This document shows, piece by piece, positions 24,655 to 37,330 of a stretch of DNA of 64,000 nt. The position numbers were made by a program, and so were the translations under genes. The stretch is from Clonostachys chloroleuca (Eukaryota; Ascomycota; Sordariomycetes; Hypocreales; Bionectriaceae), in assembly GCA_037952775.1 (NCBI GenBank), contig JBANAY010000003.1:9920001-9984000 (forward strand). The letters run 5' to 3'. Under the pieces are notes generated by a model. The model did no database searches and was not told where the DNA came from. It worked only from the letters and a program-made list of their open reading frames with translations. Within the stretch, counting starts at the first letter, position 1, and each line of letters begins with the position of its first letter.

Positions 24655-26276
24655 TTAGAGTCGGCCTGTCCTGGACTTTGCCAACAAAATTGACTTTGCT
24701 ATGAGTGTCTCTCGATCCTTCGGCAGTCGCTTGGAATATTCATCCGCTTTATAGCACTCGTCTACAATATACTCCAGCTCGATATCATTCGCGGCTTCTA
24801 GCGAGGGCAAAATGACCCCGATCATATGAAGCGCTGCAATGGTGTCCACTCTTGAAAGATATGGAACAAAATTCCATAGCTGAGTGCACCCTGCCTTGTA
24901 AGCCGCGTATTCGTCTTCCCCATCATTCCCATCGATGACTTTAAGCTCGTATACCATCCGAGAGAGGACGATTTGTAAGTTGAGCCAGCTAGCATAGACC
25001 TGTGCAAACTTGACGGAGGTGCTTTCAAACCTAAAGCCAGTGATAGAATCCTCATCTGGCACTTCTCGTAGAGACCCCATATTGAATGCTTTCGTAGTGC
25101 ATCTTAAGCTCATTGACTCCATTCTAGTTGAATGCGCTCGTAGCTTTTTCGAGGCCATGTCTCTAAGATCCCGGCTCTTCTGGGGATTGGCGCGGAGCTG
25201 GGAGATCCAATGAGCGGACTCTATCAACGTATTCAACAGGTCTATGGTGTACAGAGGCTCGTCCGCAAAGGGCTGCATCTCTTCTTCAGCCATTGAATCA
25301 AGTGTTACCTTGGTGAGCAATTCTCTCCATCTCTCGTCGGATACGTAGTTACTACTCCCATTCAGGGATGCGGCATGCTGTACTAAATGTTAGTTGCCAA
25401 ATAGCTAGTGTAGATGGGATGGCTCACAAGAAGATTGGAGTTCTCAAACGCAAGTGTAACCTCCAGGTCATCCTCCAGATTCAGGGGGGTTTCTTTTTGA
25501 GCACTGTTTCGATTGCTCGGTGATGGCCCTTGACACTCCCCGGTGTCAAGTTGCCGAACATGGTGTAGGAGCGTTCGAGGAGAACCATAGCTCCCAACGT
25601 CTCGACTGTATACACATCCGGTCCTTGAAATGCATGTTGCAGGCTACGGAGAGCCTTGCCATACAGCGGAGTGTCCAGCAAGGTCTCCACAGGTTTGCCA
25701 CGTCGATACTCATTCCAAACGGAGCAGAAGAGTGCTGTGCAGTCGCGAAGGCAGGCACTCCGGGACAACCGTGCAGGCAGGTGTGGAATGAAGCTATTCT
25801 GCAAGACCATTCCCCCTGTCTTATTCCGCTCCCAAAGATTCACAAGTCTCGCGCCAGTGCGTTCGGCACTTGTGGTGAGATTTGCTCGGGGAACGTGAAG
25901 ACGGAAAACAGCAAAGGAAGAATCTTCTTCGCCGTGTTTCTTAGACCTGCCGTACTTCGTCATCACTGTTTTCTGTTGTCCATCGCCAGCCTGATTCTGA
26001 GTATCCATGCCGGCAATGGCAGAAGACTCCGGGAAATCCCCACCAGAACCATTTTGGGTATAATGAACAAACTTGGTACGAGACGTCGGCCCTGGGCACG
26101 GCTTCCTGGACCTCGTACACTGGTTACATGTTGGCCAATTCTTATCACACTAGATAGACAAACAGATAAGTTTCTATGATCAATTGGAGCCATTTCACTT
26201 GGCAATGGTTGGATCACACCTTGATTTTCTTTATTCTGCAATTCTGACAGCTTTTCGACCGAGGAACCCCCGTCAT
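24655..26276 (-). CDS. Zn2Cys6 transcription factor (frameshift at a C6 run)
   Basis: A small GAL4-type regulator. Exon 1 (26220-26276) encodes MTGVPRSKSCQNCRIKKIK and is spliced by gtgtga/tatctag to exon 2 (from 26149), which continues CDKNWPTCNQCTRSRKPCPGP, completing the six-cysteine zinc cluster across the intron. The middle region has the FRLHVPRANL and YGKALRSLQHAF segments usual for this family. After HHRAIETVLKKKP the frame is lost at a six-C run (plus-strand G run 25484-25489); with one more C it continues smoothly into LNLEDDLEVTLAFEN, then across a gtgagc/tagtacag intron into the C-terminal exon ending at 24655. The likeliest reading is an intact gene with a sequencing error. It lies between the sulfotransferase-like gene and the GT-B glycosyltransferase and could control either. 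Confidence 0.72.
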
Positions 26277-27015
26277 TTTGAACAAGATTCGCGATGAGTT
26301 TCGAAGAAGCTTACAACGTTCGTGACTGTGTGATGAGACTAGGTAGATGAGAAGTAGTTTCACGTTGACAGAAGGCAATCGTTAGTTTTAAGCGCAATTC
26401 AGTGCTGTGGAGATTCTGGAGTAGGCCCATAGTAATTCGCAAAAATCTTCCCAAAGGGGTGAAGTTGCAGACACCCATCAGCATCATCCAGTCTTGTTCT
26501 GTGGCGCAGCAGTTGTTGCTTGGCGGCTGACAGCTGCAACCAGGATCATTCCGAGTTCACAGTAATAGGAGCTGTTTCGCATTCTGGATATCTGCCTATC
26601 TGAAGCCGTTCCTTCACTAATATTGGTCGCCAATGGCCTTCCATAACTCTGCTTACTCTTGTAAGCGTTCTCGGCCGACATCTTCCCCTCCGGCATGCGG
26701 GAACCATCACGCCACGCGTCTGTGGCCAATGCAGTACAGTGGTGCTCGAACGGCGCACTAAGAATGATAAACATGATAAAGGCACATATCAAAAAACCTC
26801 CATGACACAATGGCCAGCGCGCTCCCGAACTGCCTTCGCCGTAATGTTCCATCCCGAAGAGAAAACCAACAATCCGCAGCAATCTCCGGACACATATCGA
26901 AGCGCGATATAACCAGAGGGATTACATTCATCGGATTTCAGGAGTGGGATAACAGGGCCTCTAAAGTAGGTCTATCTCAATCTGATGCGCTTATAGAGAT
27001 GGCTCAACATGCTAC
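26277..27015. other. Intergenic region, 0.74 kb
   Basis: Contains a 132-codon open frame on the minus strand (26484-26882) with one hydrophobic stretch and a plus-strand open frame (26810-27043); neither shows a recognisable domain or splice-consistent extension. Possibly gene remnants. Confidence 0.35.
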
Positions 27016-28254
27016 TCAAATGGACGGCTGGGGAGACTTCTGAAGGGGGCCGATTCTGGCATCCGGCTCACGTGTGATCGTGTCGACGATGGCCTTCATG
27101 ACTAAAGTTCCGTCATCACGCCCGAAGGAAGAGAAAAGAATTTGCAAGCCCTTTGCGTTGTCCTCCTCCGCTTCATAACATTCGAGAACTCTCTCTACAA
27201 AACGTTCCTGTGCTATGCGGTCCTCCACAACCGCCTTTTGATGACTTTGAATCAATGGGAAGCATTCGGCATCGCTCGTGTTGGAATACTCCACCTTTGG
27301 CTTCGTTATATTCAGTTCATGCCAGTCGATACGCGTAAAGGTGCAGTTTATATCTCGTTCCATGAGCTCCGGCTGCTCTCCCTGAGACTGGCTGATAGCT
27401 GGCAGAAAGACGACGCGACCTCCGCAATCCGCAGCGTCATAGATATTTGAAAGTCCCGATGTGAGGAAAGCCGTTTTGCATCGCGATAAGAGGGCACGCG
27501 CTTTCTCCGGAGATGTTGAGGTGGCCACATCTGATTCCATCCCAGCACACACTCCTCGACTAGTCAAGAAATGCAGCGGGAGATCGTCAGGACGGTTTCG
27601 GGCTTTGATGGCCCGGTCGACGACTGAGAGTACTAGGCTCGCAAAGGCGACATTCTCGTCGACAGAAATGAATGGATTTTGCAGGCCGCCCAGATTGACC
27701 AAGGTGCCCTTCCTCGGGCCTTTTGAAATCGATCGGCCGATAGACGGCACAAGTGGGGGAACCACAACAGCGTTTTGCATCTTTGCCTTGCTAACCCGAG
27801 CTCGGACGCCGATGTAGTCCACTGCAATCAGCCGGCTTGCATTTGCCCAAGCCTGAGGAACGGATGGCCAGAACCACATGAGAGGATCGATGACAATAAG
27901 CCTTCTAGCCCCAAGCTGGGACAGGAGCTCTACGAAAGCAGCGTCAGATATGGTGACAATGAGGAGCGGCTGTTGAAGATGAAAGAGGTCGCCTAGAGCC
28001 CGTTTGCCCTGATCTGTGGAAATATCGCAGTCATGGACGTTATCCCATGGCGGCGATGTATTGATATCCAAGGTGTGCCCTTGGCCAATATACTCGGTCG
28101 TTGTTTGTGGTCCGATAGAGGAAGCCAGTTTCCGCAGCAGAGGAGCCAGGGTCAGTAACATGCTGCTAGGGCCAAAGCCAAAAGGCTCTGCATGCACCCA
28201 TATGGTGCTATGGCCAGGGCGAGACTTGACGTCTGATTGAGTCAGAGAATACAT
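27016..28254 (-). CDS. GT-B fold glycosyltransferase of unusual, bacterial-looking type
   Basis: A single-exon gene of 412 residues, ATG at 28254. Its architecture is that of a GT-B glycosyltransferase: an N-terminal half beginning WVHAEPFGFGPSSMLLTLAP (Gly-rich loop after strand 1) and containing ARRLIVIDPLMWFWPSVP, then a linker, then a C-terminal nucleotide-sugar half beginning KGTLVNLGGLQNPFISV and containing CKTAFLTSGLSNIYDAADCG and VVFLPAISQSQGEQPELMER, which corresponds to the donor-binding region of MurG/UGT-type enzymes. From memory, the NLGGL and DPLMW features resemble bacterial cytosylglucuronate-synthase-like enzymes of nucleoside antibiotic pathways more than fungal sterol or UGT enzymes; this is tentative. 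There are no introns, unlike most neighbours, which would fit a recent acquisition. No signal peptide or TM segment is visible. Confidence 0.6.
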   Translation of the reverse strand: MYSLTQSDVKSRPGHSTIWVHAEPFGFGPSSMLLTLAPLLRKLASSIGPQTTTEYIGQGHTLDINTSPPWDNVHDCDISTDQGKRALGDLFHLQQPLLIVTISDAAFVELLSQLGARRLIVIDPLMWFWPSVPQAWANASRLIAVDYIGVRARVSKAKMQNAVVVPPLVPSIGRSISKGPRKGTLVNLGGLQNPFISVDENVAFASLVLSVVDRAIKARNRPDDLPLHFLTSRGVCAGMESDVATSTSPEKARALLSRCKTAFLTSGLSNIYDAADCGGRVVFLPAISQSQGEQPELMERDINCTFTRIDWHELNITKPKVEYSNTSDAECFPLIQSHQKAVVEDRIAQERFVERVLECYEAEEDNAKGLQILFSSFGRDDGTLVMKAIVDTITREPDARIGPLQKSPQPSI

Positions 28255-29591
28255 TAAAATGGAATCACGCCCAGCTCAGTTTGAATGAAAGTAGATGAAG
28301 AGAAGACACCACCCTCAATCGGACGTGGTTGAGTATTTATTGCCTAAATAACCTCCGCATTATCTCTAGAGAGCTACTTCGATGGAGATCGCCCGGCCGG
28401 CGGCCGCTAGACTGGGCTCTGGCGGTGAGAACTGAGACACGCGCGGCGCGTATGCATAGCTAATGCCGAACGATGTCATCAGAATTTGACCAACCGGCGG
28501 GATCAATTATTCGTGGCTGTCAATATATTGGGTCACGCTTTGCTTTTGGCGGCACCGAATTCCTTCGAGAGAAAGTTCAGCTTCCATCTCTCTCGCGCTA
28601 GAACAACTTGGTAGACCCCTACATGAGAACCCAGTTCAAGGTCTCACCTGTTGAACTAAGCCACGGCACAAAAACTGATTTCCAAGTACCCAGCAGTACT
28701 TAAGGTAACCAAGGACCGCCTTTATGCCCAGGATCTAACGGCACCTAGCCGAGTGCCCGATAACTAGCCAGCATCAACTTCTGAGCATAGGTAATGCTAA
28801 CTATATAGCTAATCCTATAATCCCTACCATAATTATTATAGCGCTCTTACGGCTTGAAGGATACAAAGAGTTTATCATAAGCTATAGCTGAAGAGCGATA
28901 TAAGAGTTATAGAATTTATAATAAGTTTAGTACCTTATATAGTTGGCACTATGCTCAGAAGTTAATTTTAGCCAGCTATCGGGCACTCGGATTAAGTGCG
29001 ACTCTGTCCAGTTCACTGTTGACTATCACCATGTCAATTATTTAGCTCTTTGCTCTTTGAGTTCGAGCCCAGATAAGTTGAGTTTCGATGACGTAAAGCT
29101 ACCCGTTGTCCTGTCCTAAGATATTGCTGGGAAGCTGTATTCAACGGGGGAAAGGGCCTCAACAAGGGGCTGGAGTCTACCGTTAGACGGAGAGCATTGG
29201 CTATGTAAAATATCTTCTTTGTCAATCAGTTGCCCTGGTTCAAGTCTAATGGCTAGCAAAGCTTATATCAAACGCTTCATTTGACGTTCACAGGGATTCG
29301 AGCGCAAGGGATTTCGTAATTATTCTAAACTCTGAACGCAGTTTCGAGTTCTTCTCTTCAGTCATGCATTCAGAGCAATGACCCGTTTCTTGGGGAATTC
29401 TGCGTTAGCTTGTTCCCTGTTGTTAAAGAAGAATGAGCCTCTTAGAACCTGTGTAACGATCTCTTGCCACAATATCCGGAAATGGCACTCATTTGATTGT
29501 CTTAGATGTCGACGTCCAGGACACAGTGAAAGAACAGAGGCCAAGATCAGACGGCCAACGTTTAATAAACTTTAAAAATTTCTCTTACGAT
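28255..29591. other. Intergenic region with a MITE-like insertion, 1.3 kb
   Basis: Left end is the promoter of the GT-B gene, with a TATA-like aataaata near 28330 on the minus strand. The rest holds the inverted-repeat element at 28749-28990 and no gene. Confidence 0.4.
28749..28990. mobile_element. MITE-like non-autonomous element with ~42-bp terminal inverted repeats
   Basis: The left end (28749-28790) starts CCGAGTGCCCGATAACTAGC and the right end (28949-28990) is its inverted copy, ending in GCTATCGGGCACTCGG. The 42-bp arms differ at about seven positions, almost all C/T or A/G transitions. Similarity continues for roughly 15 more bases inward (tgcTAACTATATAG versus tgcCAACTATATAA) after a 4-base gap. 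The 242-bp element is AT-rich inside and has no coding capacity. No clear target-site duplication was found; TA dinucleotides occur close to both ends. Confidence 0.72.
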
Positions 29592-32804
<3,213 letters not shown>

Positions 32805-33863
32805 ATGCCTGAGAAGAGCCAGAAGCAGTACACGCGACGCCAGTCCCGCTCCATTGGAGCGTTGCTAGGCCTTCACGCCGGCGACTCCCTGGGCGCAACT
32901 CTCGAGTTCCAGAGTCATGGCCAGATCGCCAAATCCTATCCCAAGGGCCTCTGGGATATCATCGGCGGTGGCCATTTCAACTGGTCGCCTGGCCATGCAA
33001 CCGACGACACCGACATGACCCGTTGTGTCCTCCTGGCATACCGAGACTTGGCTCGCAAGGGAAAGCACTTCACCACTGGCCAGGTAAGACGGCGTGCTGG
33101 AGACTATTTCGTCGACTGGTACGAGGGGAACTGGCCAGGCCGCAACCCACCAGGGACCCGGCCCAAGGACATCGGTAACATGACGGCGATTGGAATCACC
33201 AGCTTCCGCGCAAACCCCGACGCTCCAGTGGCGACTGGGCAAAACTCTGCTGGCAACGGCTCTCTCATGCGCTGCCTTCCCACGGCCATCTTCCAGCCAG
33301 ACCTCACCCGTCTCCTGCACGAGAGCCAGGCCATCAGCGCCATCACGCACGCCGACAAGCGCTGCACCATTGCCTGTGCTGCTTACAACGCATGTGCCGC
33401 CGCCCTCATCGGCGGCGCCGGCCCTACCTACGCCGTCAACGCTGCTGAGGCAGCGGCAGTCCAGCTCGAGGGAGGTGAGACGGGCGGAGACGTGGCGAGG
33501 GCCATCCGCCTCGGGAGGAAGCTCGACATCGCGAGGGCGGCCAAGTACGGGCCGCACAAGGATTTCTTCCCCGGCGCCTGCTCGGGGTATGTTCTGGAGA
33601 CCCTGACCATTGCCATTGCCGCCGTGCTGGATCACAGGACTCTGGAGCAGGTCTTGGTGGACGTTGTACGCATCGGCAAGGACACGGATACGAACGGTGC
33701 TGTTGCCGGCGGGCTACTTGGGGCGAGGGACGGGAAGGATGCTATTCCTCGAAGATGGTGGGAGCGCTTGCAGTTTGCTGATGAGTTCAAGCGAACTACT
33801 TTGGAGATTCTGGAGCTTGGGATACCGACTGCCGCCGATAAGGAGTTCAATCACATCAAATAA
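32805..33863 (+). CDS. ADP-ribosylglycohydrolase family protein (DraG-like)
   Basis: A single-exon gene of 352 residues, ATG at 32805. It belongs to the ADP-ribosylglycohydrolase family, all-helical enzymes with two Mg/Mn ions that cleave ADP-ribose from proteins or small molecules. Motifs in order: GALLGLHAGDSLGATLEF near residue 18, the metal-binding HATDDTDMTRC near residue 65, GQNSAGNGSLMRCLPTAIF near residue 145, and the second acidic cluster IGKDTDTNGAVAGGLLGA near residue 290. Both metal-ligand clusters are intact, so it is probably active. There is no targeting peptide, so a cytosolic or nuclear site is likely. The exact substrate (ADP-ribosyl-arginine, -serine or a free metabolite) cannot be inferred. 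Confidence 0.88.
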   Translation: MPEKSQKQYTRRQSRSIGALLGLHAGDSLGATLEFQSHGQIAKSYPKGLWDIIGGGHFNWSPGHATDDTDMTRCVLLAYRDLARKGKHFTTGQVRRRAGDYFVDWYEGNWPGRNPPGTRPKDIGNMTAIGITSFRANPDAPVATGQNSAGNGSLMRCLPTAIFQPDLTRLLHESQAISAITHADKRCTIACAAYNACAAALIGGAGPTYAVNAAEAAAVQLEGGETGGDVARAIRLGRKLDIARAAKYGPHKDFFPGACSGYVLETLTIAIAAVLDHRTLEQVLVDVVRIGKDTDTNGAVAGGLLGARDGKDAIPRRWWERLQFADEFKRTTLEILELGIPTAADKEFNHIK

Positions 33864-34490
33864 ATTTCAATCACTCTTACATACAATTTCAAACTGATCC
33901 TCGGCCCCTCATTTCCCCTTCAGTTATAGTTGTTATCTACCCGGGCCGCAAAAACACTGTATGTTGCCGAGTTTTCGAATGATCTCCCTGTTTACAAACC
34001 TTTGGAATGGAAAAAGAGGATGAGCAAAGGGGGAAATACAGGCCCGGAATTTCTTGTCCAAAACTATCGAACCAACGAACGCTCCAGGCCTGTCCATTTA
34101 CTTGCAGGATTACCTTGTTCAAATAGCCTTGAAAGTGGCAAGATAGAAATCATCAATCTTGACTAGCCGGATAACCAGACGGGGCGATAAATGCAGTAGG
34201 GTAGATGTTATTATGAGCAGCGTCTCCATATCGAAATCGAGGTGGACGTGTGTATGGAAAGACTCGAGTATGCCATGCCACCCAACCCCCTGCACAATCC
34301 CACAGTGGTAAATCTACGAGCCAAGGTAAAATACTTCTAATTTTTGGAGATTAAGATATCAGATAATGTAAGATAAAAATTGGCAAGGCAATGTACAGTC
34401 CCAGTTGATTCATCCGGAATTATCATAGTTCAACCAACTATTCTCAATGTTATTAATAACTATCTAAAGGAGTATTTTATCTAATAAAAT

Positions 34491-34522
<32 letters not shown>

Positions 34523-34813
34523 GGAAGAGTGAAAAAAAAACGCCTTGCCAATAATTACAGGGCTGCATCCACTAGATATCACACTAACATAAGTGCAAGG
34601 AACAGCTTCCAGAACAAGAGTAGCGATTTCCTGGAAATGGATTGGCTCAAACCCGAGACGCAATGACAAGTCGCTGCGCCACGATGAGAACAAGAGTCAT
34701 CAACTGGAAGGATCAATACGAGACTTGACTTCAAACTTTATTAAGTGCATTTAGCTCATCACTCCGCTCCTCATTACCGCTCCGTTTGCAAGTTTCAGTA
34801 CCTGTCCGACATA
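33864..34813. other. Intergenic region, 0.95 kb
   Basis: No gene recognised. Contains an AT-rich part (34320-34530) and the (TA)n microsatellite. Confidence 0.4.
34496..34522. repeat. (TA)n microsatellite
   Basis: Uninterrupted alternating TA over 27 bases in an AT-rich intergenic segment. Confidence 0.95.
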
Positions 34814-35676
34814 ATGAATCAAATACCACAACCAGAATTAGCCAACACAATGCCTCAATCGGTTGGCCCTGCCGCTGGCAAGCCCAGAGATCCCTCATGG
34901 CCCGAATCACGGCGAAGGCCTCGTGTTCCCCAAGTTTACGGCATCGTGCACTGCATAAAAAGGTCGCTAGGCATAATGCTTGACCTCGGTGGTATCGTTA
35001 TGTGTATCATGTACGCGGCCAAATACCCTCCGAGAGTTGGCTCTGGTATTGTGCCGACAATTGGGGTAATGACCACCCATACGCAGTTTTTTCTTTCTTT
35101 TCTTTCATATCAAGCAATACTTAAACATACTAACTCTTTGTTTTCAGGCTTTTATTGCTTTGGCAATCGATCTCGCGGAGGTGATAGGCACAGCGAACGG
35201 GTCCAGACGAATTCCAAGAGCACACCCAGGCCTTACTTTTTTCATCGACTTTATCGTCATGATACTCTTTTTAGTTGGCTTTCTTATGCTATTTCTCTCC
35301 GATTTCGGCGAGTCGTCTAAGCCACGACCATGGCTGGATGCAGTGTCAGAAATGCTGATTATTGAATGCCTCAGTTTGTAAGGGTTTCTTCCTTCCTCCC
35401 TTTTTTGCTGGCCTTTTCTATGAATTCACTAACAATATGCCACAACTTAGCTCGATACGAATCATCTTTTTAATTTGGGCTTGCATAGATTGCTGTGTAC
35501 GGAAATCTCAGAGGAGGCAGCGAGTGATTTATGTCCCCGTGGTGTTTCCTACCGATGCTCCAGGACCAGGGATCCCGCCGCCAGTGTATGGCTCGCCTGC
35601 CGGCAACGTCGTAGCAGGGGCAGAGCTCCCCAAGTACGAAACCGCTACCAATAGGAATCAGGCTGCCGCCAGTTAG
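34814..35676 (+). CDS. Small multi-pass membrane protein, unknown function
   Basis: Three exons, 34814-35065, 35148-35377, and 35451-35676, all GT-AG and in frame, giving about 235 residues. A polar Pro-rich N-terminus (about 45 residues) is followed by four hydrophobic segments: LGIMLDLGGIVMCIMYAA, AFIALAIDLAEVIG, FFIDFIVMILFLVGFLMLFL, and IRIIFLIWACIDC. The cytoplasmic tail is Pro/Gly-rich with VFPTDAPGPGIPPPVYG. The layout recalls MARVEL-like four-helix fungal proteins, but no signature is strong enough for a name. No functional link with its neighbours is visible. Confidence 0.6.
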
Positions 35677-37330
35677 AAAGGGAAATGTGGTATAGTTTGT
35701 CAATCGTAGGAGGACAACAGGATACTTAATCACTAATTGCAACACCCAAGATTGCAGAGTATATATTAATGAGCAATGGATAATAAGTCTTTCATAAAGA
35801 ACTACCTCCCCGACAACTGACTGCTCCTTAATCAACTCGTGAGCTCAAGCTGGCTGCCAGATCGTGTTTTCTCAGTAAGGGCCCCAGCCAAGTTAATCAT
35901 ACCTTAGGCATCGCCTAAGAGCGCAAGGAATGCGAGGAGGAGTAAAGCGTGTCTTCCTTAGAGAGCGAACCCTCCTGGTCTTCATTATAATCTGTTACAA
36001 ATGAGACAAAAGTTCTACAAGAGGTTATTAGTTTGTAAGCGTAGCAGTCTGGTTAATTCATGTAGACCAGTAGTCACACCTTTTATATAGCGACATGTAG
36101 ACTCCGAAGTGGTACATAGTATCTCCCCCCCCAAGATCCATTATCACTCAATTGGTTTCCATGTGTTCCGGGATTCCATGCACCACTCGGGCGTAGTATA
36201 GGCCGAAGTAGTTTGATTACGGATAGATCATTTTCCCCAGGGATGTGATCATGATGTTGCAAAATGGTTCCCATCGATGATGTCAGTGACGGGAATTAAG
36301 AGATAAGCAGCTCGCTTGCACTGCCATGCATGGGGTTTGGAGCTCGGATAGCAACCCTTCTCAGTGAGTGTGCAATATCCGGCCAGCCGCCAAATCTCAG
36401 GTTGCTTCCTTTCTTTCTTACATGGATCTTGGTACATGCAGCCTGTCCCTCATATCCGCATGGTCACTCAGCTTCACGGAGATAAATGCCGGCCAACGAG
36501 CAACGCTCCGCCCATCAGTAAGCACATGGCATCAGCAATCCCCAGTTGGACAAATAAATTTGGCAGGCCAGTCACTGAGTATTTCAATTGAAAATATGGG
36601 CTTTGGAAGGAAAAACAGCTTAAGAAATAAGTTAGCTTGATTGAGCAAAGGTGGAGAGCAGTCGAGTGATATGAGTAAGATGGCCGGTCCGGTATGCCAA
36701 CTGGCAATGGGAGCGGCTCGATTTTCTTGGTATCACTTCTTCAATGTGTCCAGACTCCACACGTAAGTTCATATTTGCTCATGTGAATTGATACGGGCAG
36801 GCTTTCAACCAGGGTGCGTAGCCAAGAAAGCCGCCCCGTGGACAGCGGCTCTGCTCAAGCAGATGTGTCAACGACGCCAAGATGCAGTCGAACTGTGTGT
36901 AGGGGTGCTTTCAGCAATGATTCGTGTGGTCAGTCGAGGCATCCGGTGTTTGTTTCCTCTTCTCCCACCCGCGGGTGTGCGAGATCCGCCAAGGGCTCAA
37001 CCCGGCCCGCTGCAAACCATCGAGATACGTAAACAAAAACAAGGATTCCTTAGTTTGTCCGATATTTTCTTTTTCTTTTCTGCTTGAAGATAAAGGCGCT
37101 GTTAGTCCCACGTACCAGTTTTTCTCACCTGGAGCTTGATCGGAGGCTCGTTGGCAGGGCTGTGCAGAAACGGAAGCCACACGGAAGTGCGGAAGCACGG
37201 AGGCGGAACTCAATTGATCCGCAGTCCCCAACAAGCAAACCTGGTCGCTACTCCCCTGATTGATTGGTGAGACTCGGATTGTCCAACCAAAACACTCTCA
37301 TCCATCCGTCCATCCATCCGCCCCTTTCGC
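35677..37330. other. Intergenic region, 1.65 kb
   Basis: No gene recognised; includes the promoter of the Zn2Cys6 gene, with a CCAT-repeat pyrimidine-rich leader (about 37295-37325). Confidence 0.4.

Noticed and set aside
26484..26882. 132-codon minus-strand frame with one hydrophobic stretch
   Set aside because: No recognisable family and no splice-consistent continuation; could be a remnant.
32865..33635. 256-codon minus-strand open frame under the ADP-ribosylglycohydrolase gene
   Set aside because: Antisense shadow of a gene with both metal-binding clusters in order.
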